From contig JBOFFC010000001.1 in NCBI GenBank assembly GCA_051648405.1, positions 1 through 27,096 of the forward strand: 27,096 nt of DNA. The letters run 5' to 3'. This document shows, piece after piece, positions 22,838 to 27,096 of this stretch; position 1 is the stretch's first letter, and each line of letters begins with the position of its first letter. The DNA is from JBOFFC01 sp051648405. Lineage in GTDB: Bacteria; Planctomycetota; Planctomycetia; Pirellulales; Lacipirellulaceae. Position numbers and translations under genes: made by a program. The notes under the pieces are model-generated. The model worked only from the letters and a program-made list of their open reading frames with translations. It made no database searches and had not been told where the DNA came from.

Positions 22838-23077
22838 GTTGGTCGCGGCGCGCAGCGCTGGGGTGTTCGCGCCCCTTAAACGGAGGAGCGTTGATCCAAA
22901 CTTAGGGCACGGACCGCTCCGATCACGGAATCCTGCCCTACAGGTCCGGGATATGTGGCAATCACGCTGGCGAGGCGTAACGAACACACGGGAAAACCGC
23001 AACTACGCGGATCCCCGCGACCGCAGAATCCGCCCGAGGCTCAAGGCGCCCCCGCGCGCCCACAGCCGCCCGCGGCT
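22838..23077. other. Intergenic region upstream of the Amt-kinase gene
   Basis: A gap of 240 bp holding the promoter of the Amt-kinase gene and the end of the glycosyltransferase transcript. No convincing sigma-70 or sigma-54 promoter, terminator hairpin or small gene could be recognised. The segment 22878-22990 is less GC-rich than its surroundings. Confidence 0.4.
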
Positions 23078-23812
23078 TCAAGCGGCAGACGGAACTCGGC
23101 GGCCAGGACCGCAGCCGAGGAGCTTCGCCGCCCGGCGCCGGAGGTAGAGGGCCGTCCAGCGTTCCTTCCACGACCCGCAGGCGTGATGGAACCCGTAGGT
23201 GACCCCCGAGTTGAGCAGCAACTGCCGCTCGTTGCGGCCGCGCAGCCGGTAGGGGCTGAGCACGGGCCGGTTGGTGACGAGCACCCCCTCGTAGCGCTGC
23301 CGGTTGGCGAAGTAAACGCGCGACAACAGCCCCGGACCGGTCGCCCCGCAGACCTCGTCGTAGGTGCTGGTGCGTGGCGGGTTCGCGATCAGCTCGTCGA
23401 GCACGTCGCGCCAGAAAGGGTGCCGCGGCGCCGACGCGATCACGTAGTTGGCGAGCTGGTCACACGCGTCGCCGAACGAGCGGTCGAACTCCATCGAGAA
23501 CACCAGCCGCGCCTCGCCGAAAGCGAAGGGCCGCAGGAACTCGTAGTCGGTGTCGCAGTACAGGCCCCCCATGTCGTGCAGCGCGACGTAGCGGATCACG
23601 TCGGCACGCATGATCCCACGCTCGAACCCGTGGAACACGGGGGCGAGCCGCGGGTGGTGCTCGTCCACGTACGGCCCCATCCGCTCGTCGGTCCACAGCT
23701 CGTAGCGCCAGTCGGCGTGCAGGCGGCGCGTCGCCTCGATCGTGTGCCGCCAGCGCTTCGGCGGGTCGGCCGTTCGCGACGTCTGGTGCAGGATCGGCGG
23801 GATCGGGGGCAC
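23078..23812 (-). CDS. Glycosyltransferase of the DXD sugar-transferase type (GT32-like)
   Basis: Predicted 244 aa with a GTG start. The family pattern is clear: IPPILHQTS at the N-terminus, WRYELWTDE (35-43), then RADVIRYVALHDMGGLYCDT ending in the DXD metal/nucleotide-sugar motif D87-T88-D89, followed by later motifs ATGPGLLSRVY and HHACGSW. Such enzymes move a hexose from a nucleotide sugar onto glycan or lipid acceptors, usually at the cytoplasmic face of the membrane. The basic tail may aid membrane contact. The start is set by the conserved PPILHQ block. It follows the GT9 gene by 32 bp, so both probably serve envelope glycan or lipopolysaccharide synthesis. The acceptor is unknown. Confidence 0.88.
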   Translation of the reverse strand: MPPIPPILHQTSRTADPPKRWRHTIEATRRLHADWRYELWTDERMGPYVDEHHPRLAPVFHGFERGIMRADVIRYVALHDMGGLYCDTDYEFLRPFAFGEARLVFSMEFDRSFGDACDQLANYVIASAPRHPFWRDVLDELIANPPRTSTYDEVCGATGPGLLSRVYFANRQRYEGVLVTNRPVLSPYRLRGRNERQLLLNSGVTYGFHHACGSWKERWTALYLRRRAAKLLGCGPGRRVPSAA

Positions 23813-23844
23813 GGCGGGCTCGTTGCGTTCGGGGCCGATCGGGC

Positions 23845-24906
23845 TCAGGCGGCGGCGACGTGGGGCGCGCTGGCCTCAAGACGCTGCCGGGTCGCGTTCC
23901 AGACACGCTCCACCGACAACTCCTTCATGCAGGCGTGGTGCTTCAGCGGGCAGCTCCGCTCCCAGCAGTACTGGCAGCCGATGCCGAGCGTCAGCGTAGT
24001 CTCGCCGGCGTAGTGGGTGCGCGTCACGCGCGGGTCGGTGGGGCCGAACAACGTGACGACCGGCTTGCCGAAGGCGACGCCGAAAAACCGCGGCCCGCTG
24101 TCGGTGGTGACGAGCATCCGCGCGCGGCGGACGACGGCTTTCGAGAGACCGATCGGGAGCTTCTCGACGACGCCGAGGCTCTTCACGCGCGGCGAACCGG
24201 CGAGGTCGGCGATCCGCGCGGCGGTCTCGCGTTCGCTCGGGCCGCAGTTCACGACGACCGAAAGGTTGGTCTCGCCGACGATCCGCTGGGCAAGCGCGGC
24301 GAAGCTCTCCGCCGGCCAGCTCTTGGCGTCGCCGTACGCGCCCCCTGTGTTCAGTACGACGACGTTGTCGCCCGGCGCCAGACCGAGCGTCCGCCACGCG
24401 TCGTCGGCGGCGCGTTCGTCGTCGTCGGTCGTCGCGAGCCGGATCGCGGGGGATCGCCACCTCCCCCCGGCGGCGTAAGCCAGGTTCAGGAACGAGTCGA
24501 TCGCCGGCAACGGGTACCGCTTGCCCCGCTTTGTCGGTTCCGCGAGGCGCGTCGTCAGCAGCCAGCCCCGCGCGTCGCGGGCGTAGCCGATGCGCTCCGC
24601 CGCGCCGCTGCGCCAGGCGAGCCAGCCGGTGCGGAGCGAGTTGGTGAACAACACCACCGCGTCGAGGCGCTCGTCGCGCAGCGCTTGGAGCACGGCGGCG
24701 CCGCGCTGCGCGGGGTCCTTCCCCTTTGGCTTGTAGAGGACCTGGCGGTCGAACGAGTCGAGGCCCCCCAACACGTCGGCGACGTACGGACGCATCACGG
24801 CGACGACGCGGCCGGACGGACCCGCGAGCTCGCGCAGCGAGTCGATCGCCGGCGTGGCCATCGCCACGTCGCCGATCCAGTTCGGCAGGAACAGCCCGAG
24901 GCGCAT
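23845..24906 (-). CDS. Glycosyltransferase family 9, heptosyltransferase II-like
   Basis: Predicted 353 aa, the usual length for ADP-heptose:LPS heptosyltransferases. The N-terminal motif is PNWIGDVAMATPAIDSLREL (8-27). The second domain has VVVLNTGGAYGDAKSWPAES and the nucleotide-binding block TTDSGPRFFGVAFGKPVVTL, followed by FGPTDP. The end carries a cysteine-rich motif C-QYC-W-RSCPLKHHACM common in this subgroup. It likely transfers heptose, or another sugar, to lipopolysaccharide core in the cytoplasm. WaaF is the closest named match, but the symbol is not assigned because the donor is unproven. ATG at 24906 is chosen because the conserved block starts there; the frame is open upstream through repeat-derived sequence. 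GT32 follows after 32 bp. Confidence 0.92.
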   Translation of the reverse strand: MRLGLFLPNWIGDVAMATPAIDSLRELAGPSGRVVAVMRPYVADVLGGLDSFDRQVLYKPKGKDPAQRGAAVLQALRDERLDAVVLFTNSLRTGWLAWRSGAAERIGYARDARGWLLTTRLAEPTKRGKRYPLPAIDSFLNLAYAAGGRWRSPAIRLATTDDDERAADDAWRTLGLAPGDNVVVLNTGGAYGDAKSWPAESFAALAQRIVGETNLSVVVNCGPSERETAARIADLAGSPRVKSLGVVEKLPIGLSKAVVRRARMLVTTDSGPRFFGVAFGKPVVTLFGPTDPRVTRTHYAGETTLTLGIGCQYCWERSCPLKHHACMKELSVERVWNATRQRLEASAPHVAAA

Positions 24907-24958
24907 CCGTGCGTCCGGTGGGGAGAGGGGGTCCCGATCGGCCGAAGGATATCCGAAA

Positions 24959-25116
24959 CGCCAAGGCGCCAGCAACGCGAGTCTTCCGCGGAAAGGGAAC
25001 CGCCACGACGCCAAGAGCGCCAAGGATCGCCAAGCTGAAAGTCCGATGAGGAGACGCAGGTTACGCGGCGGACTCTTGGCGGCCTTGGCGCTCGTGGCGT
25101 CTTGGCGGTTCCGCGG
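24959..25116. repeat. CGCCAAG-word inverted repeat element
   Basis: The left arm (24986-25034) begins CCGCGGAA and runs through CGCCACGACGCCAAGAGCGC to CGCCAAG. The right arm (25075-25116) is its imperfect inverse, CTTGGCGGCCTTGGCGCTCG continuing to GGTTCCGCGG. The loop is about 40 bases. CGCCAAG occurs forward at 24959, 25009, 25018 and 25028 and inverted at 25075, 25084 and 25101. The first copy at 24959 lies outside the main arm. The element resembles a small non-autonomous or dispersed palindromic repeat. If transcribed it would form a strong hairpin in the ilvD leader. Confidence 0.7.
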
Positions 25117-25171
25117 CCGGGTCCCGCCGGACCGTCGTCGCCGCTAAACTGGGCGTGCTAGCGGCCAGAGG

Positions 25172-25195
25172 GCCGAAAGCCAACCGCCGAAAGCC
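25172..25195 (+). repeat. Doubled GCCGAAAGCC word before ilvD
   Basis: GCCGAAAGCC occurs at 25172-25181 and again at 25186-25195, a 14-base period, directly before the ilvD start. It may be a remnant of a longer tandem repeat. There is no Shine-Dalgarno site between it and the ATG. Confidence 0.4.
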
Positions 25196-25211
25196 GACAG
25201 CCCCCGCACCA

Positions 25212-26897
25212 ATGCTCAACAAATACAGCAGCAAGATCACGCAGCCGAAGTCCCAGGGCGCCAGCCAGGCGATGCTCTACGGCACGGGCATGTCGGAGGC
25301 CGACATGCAGAAGCCGCAGGTCGGCATCGCTAGCGTCTGGTACGAGGGGAACACCTGCAACATGCACTTGCTGGAGCTGGCCGGCGAGGTCAAGCAGGGG
25401 ATGGCGCCGGCGGGCCTGGTGGGGATGCGCTTCAACACGATCGGCGTGTCGGACGGCATCTCGATGGGCACGAGCGGCATGTCCTACAGCCTCCAATCGC
25501 GCGACCTGATCGCTGACAGCATCGAGACGGTGATGGAGGCGCAGTGGTACGACGCCCTCGTGGCCCTCCCCGGCTGCGACAAGAACATGCCGGGCTGCGT
25601 GATGGCGATGGGCCGCCTCAACCGCCCGTCGATCATGGTCTACGGCGGCACGATCAAGCCCGGCTTCACCAAACGCGCCGGCGATTCCGACGAGAAGCGT
25701 GACATCGTCTCGGCCTTCCAGTGCTACGGCGAGTTCCTCGCCGGCCGCATCACCGAGGACGAGCGCCGCGACATCGTCCGCCACAGTTGCCCCGGCGCCG
25801 GCGCCTGCGGCGGCATGTACACCGCCAACACGATGGCCTCGGCCATCGAGGCGATGGGGATGACGCTCCCCTACAGCAGCAGCATCCCGGCCGAAGACCC
25901 CGCGAAGCACGCCGAGTGCGTCGCCGCCGGCGCGGCGATCCGCCACCTGCTCGAGCGCGACATCAAGCCGCGCGACATCATGACCCGCCAGGCGTTCGAG
26001 AACGCGATGGCGCTGATCATGGCGGTCGGCGGTTCGACCAACGCGGTGCTCCACTTGCTGGCGATGGCCCGCTCGGTCGGCGTCGAGCTCACGATCGACG
26101 ACTTCCAGAAGACGAGCGACCGCGTCCCCTTCCTGGCCGACCTCAAGCCCTCCGGCAAGTACGTCCAGGAAGACCTCCACAAGGTCGGCGGCACGCCGGC
26201 GGTGCTGAAGCTGCTGCTCGAGGCGGGCCTCGTCGACGGCGACTGCATGACGGTCACCGGCAAGACGCTGGCTGAGAACCTCGCCGAGCTGCCCGGCCTG
26301 ACGCCGGGGCAGGACGTGGTGATGCCGGTCGACAAGCCGCTGAAGGAGTCGGGGCACATCCGCATCATGCGCGGCAACTTCTGCCCCGACGGCGCGGTGG
26401 CGAAGATCACCGGCAAAGAGGGATTGCAGTTCACGGGGGTCGCGAACTGCTTCGACAGCGAGGAGGAGATGCTCGCCGCGCTCGAGCAGAAGAAGATCCA
26501 AAAGGGGGACGTGGTCGTGATCCGCTACGAGGGCCCGCAGGGGGGCCCCGGCATGCCGGAGATGCTGACCCCCACCAGCGCGATCATGGGCGCGGGCCTG
26601 GGGAAGGACGTGGCCCTGGTGACCGACGGCCGCTTCAGCGGCGGCTCGCACGGCTTCATCGTCGGCCACGTCACCCCCGAGGCGCAGGTCGGCGGGCCGA
26701 TCGCGTTGGTGAAGAACGGCGACCGGATCACGCTCGACGCCGAGGCGAACCTGATCACGATGGACGTGTCCGACGCGGACCTCGCCGCCCGCCGCTCCGC
26801 CTGGAAGGCCCCGGCGTTCAAGGCGACCCGCGGCACGCTGTTCAAGTACATCAAGAACGTGAAGAGCGCCAGCGAAGGCTGCGTGACAGACGAGTGA
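25212..26897 (+). CDS. ilvD: Dihydroxy-acid dehydratase
   Basis: Predicted 561 aa, full family length. It dehydrates 2,3-dihydroxy-isovalerate and 2,3-dihydroxy-3-methylvalerate to the 2-keto acids of valine and isoleucine synthesis, in the cytoplasm. Iron-sulfur ligands are visible: C49 (NTCNMH), C122 (PGCDKNMPGC) and C199 (CPGAGACGGMYTANTM). The catalytic serine block GRFSGGSHGFIVGHVTPEA lies near the C-terminus, and IMRGNFCPDGAVAKITG matches the C-terminal domain. ATG at 25212 is chosen by alignment to the conserved start (LNKYSSKIT); the frame extends upstream into repeat sequence. No other branched-chain amino acid genes are nearby. The leader contains the CGCCAAG hairpin. Confidence 0.97.
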   Translation: MLNKYSSKITQPKSQGASQAMLYGTGMSEADMQKPQVGIASVWYEGNTCNMHLLELAGEVKQGMAPAGLVGMRFNTIGVSDGISMGTSGMSYSLQSRDLIADSIETVMEAQWYDALVALPGCDKNMPGCVMAMGRLNRPSIMVYGGTIKPGFTKRAGDSDEKRDIVSAFQCYGEFLAGRITEDERRDIVRHSCPGAGACGGMYTANTMASAIEAMGMTLPYSSSIPAEDPAKHAECVAAGAAIRHLLERDIKPRDIMTRQAFENAMALIMAVGGSTNAVLHLLAMARSVGVELTIDDFQKTSDRVPFLADLKPSGKYVQEDLHKVGGTPAVLKLLLEAGLVDGDCMTVTGKTLAENLAELPGLTPGQDVVMPVDKPLKESGHIRIMRGNFCPDGAVAKITGKEGLQFTGVANCFDSEEEMLAALEQKKIQKGDVVVIRYEGPQGGPGMPEMLTPTSAIMGAGLGKDVALVTDGRFSGGSHGFIVGHVTPEAQVGGPIALVKNGDRITLDAEANLITMDVSDADLAARRSAWKAPAFKATRGTLFKYIKNVKSASEGCVTDE

Positions 26898-27046
26898 ACG
26901 ACGAAGTCGCACTGTGCCCTCTACTTGAGCCCAGCCCGAAGGAAGGGGAGTACAATCAACCATCCCTTTCAAGCTGTCACTCGTGACGCGTTTCCGGAGG
27001 TTGGGTAAGGTGCGTAGCGTGGGTGCGTCTCCGGGAGGGCTTTGCG

Positions 27047-27096
27047 ATGATTAACGCGGTGCTTGAGCGGTTCGCGACGGGTGCGCCGGTGGCGGT
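27047..27096 (+). CDS. Start of a gene cut by the window end, transposase-like N-terminus
   Basis: Only 16 codons are visible (MINAVLERFATGAPVAV). GGGAGGG (27033-27039) lies seven bases before the ATG, a good ribosome binding site. The sequence resembles the N-terminus of IS4-type transposases (LxRFxxxSPVxVM), but too little is present to be sure. No terminal inverted repeat can be assigned. The gap 26898-27046 contains TACAAT at 26951-26956 as a possible -10 with no good -35, and otherwise nothing recognisable. Confidence 0.4.
   Translation, partial: MINAVLERFATGAPVA

Larger units (their letters stand above)
24907..25211. other. Divergent intergenic region with repeats
   Basis: This 305-bp gap separates the divergent heptosyltransferase and ilvD genes. 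It is dominated by the CGCCAAG inverted repeat (24959-25116) and a doubled GCCGAAAGCC word (25172-25195). A promoter for either gene was not recognised with confidence, and no small gene is seen. Confidence 0.5.

Noticed and set aside
22838..23077. Sigma-54 (NtrC-type) promoter before the Amt-kinase gene
   Set aside because: No GG-N10-GC element with acceptable flanks was found on the minus strand, despite the nitrogen-sensing role.
24907..25211. CRISPR-like array from the repeated CGCCAAG words
   Set aside because: Repeats are too short, irregularly spaced and inverted; there are no unique spacers and no cas genes.
25158..26972. Long minus-strand frame opposite ilvD
   Set aside because: It is a shadow of the conserved ilvD; the His/Arg/Val-rich translation has no domain pattern.

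Overview
The window looks like chromosomal DNA of a high-GC planctomycete, most likely a Pirellulales relative. This is inferred from four things: PEP-CTERM secreted proteins carrying dockerin-like GDYNxDGxVNAADYTxW repeats, a prepilin-like protein of the H-X9-DG (DUF1559) type, poorly conserved Shine-Dalgarno sites, and gene families typical of that group. No rRNA, tRNA or CRISPR array was seen. The exact species cannot be told from the sequence.

Layout. (1) 1-5040: a membrane-anchored coiled-coil protein with a BRCT-like C-terminus (+), converging with a two-gene unit (-) of a HEAT-repeat protein and a small membrane protein. Divergent from that unit is a two-gene unit (+) of a small unknown protein and a TatD-type metal hydrolase. 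(2) 5159-10558: a minus-strand run of SirB1-like protein, secreted metzincin protease, 6-phosphogluconate dehydrogenase, VOC protein and a pseudopilin-like protein. (3) 10601-18044: a secretome block. Two PEP-CTERM proteins lie on the minus strand, separated by a strong hairpin. Divergent from them is a compact plus-strand operon of a prepilin-like protein, a multi-dockerin PEP-CTERM protein (4-bp overlap) and a di-haem cytochrome c peroxidase (14-bp gap). (4) 18102-22837: a two-gene signalling unit (-). The first gene is an ammonium transporter fused to three PAS-like domains and a histidine kinase. The second is a response regulator with an HD-like output region lacking HD-GYP signatures. 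(5) 23078-24906: two glycosyltransferases (-). (6) 25212-26897: dihydroxy-acid dehydratase (+). The last 50 bases begin a reading frame resembling an IS4-type transposase N-terminus.

The most notable system is the Amt-kinase/response-regulator pair. It has an apparently complete ammonium pore (11 hydrophobic segments, twin His H164/H318) joined to a complete kinase core (H879, N, G1 and G2 boxes), with a regulator directly downstream. Amt-kinase fusions are known, for example Ks-Amt5 of Kuenenia, so the class is not new. The triple-PAS insert and the degenerate output partner are the parts worth examining. The second candidate is the prepilin / dockerin-PEP-CTERM / cytochrome peroxidase operon, whose first part appears poorer in GC than its surroundings.

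Several intergenic gaps hold imperfect inverted repeats built from short iterated words (ACCAATG/ACCAA at 5041-5120, CGCCAAG at 24959-25116, GGGGATG at about 6055-6276). They look like dispersed non-coding repeat elements rather than gene-specific regulation. Most starts were chosen from family alignment, stop/start overlap or a visible purine-rich site. All functional calls come from reading motifs; no database search was run.
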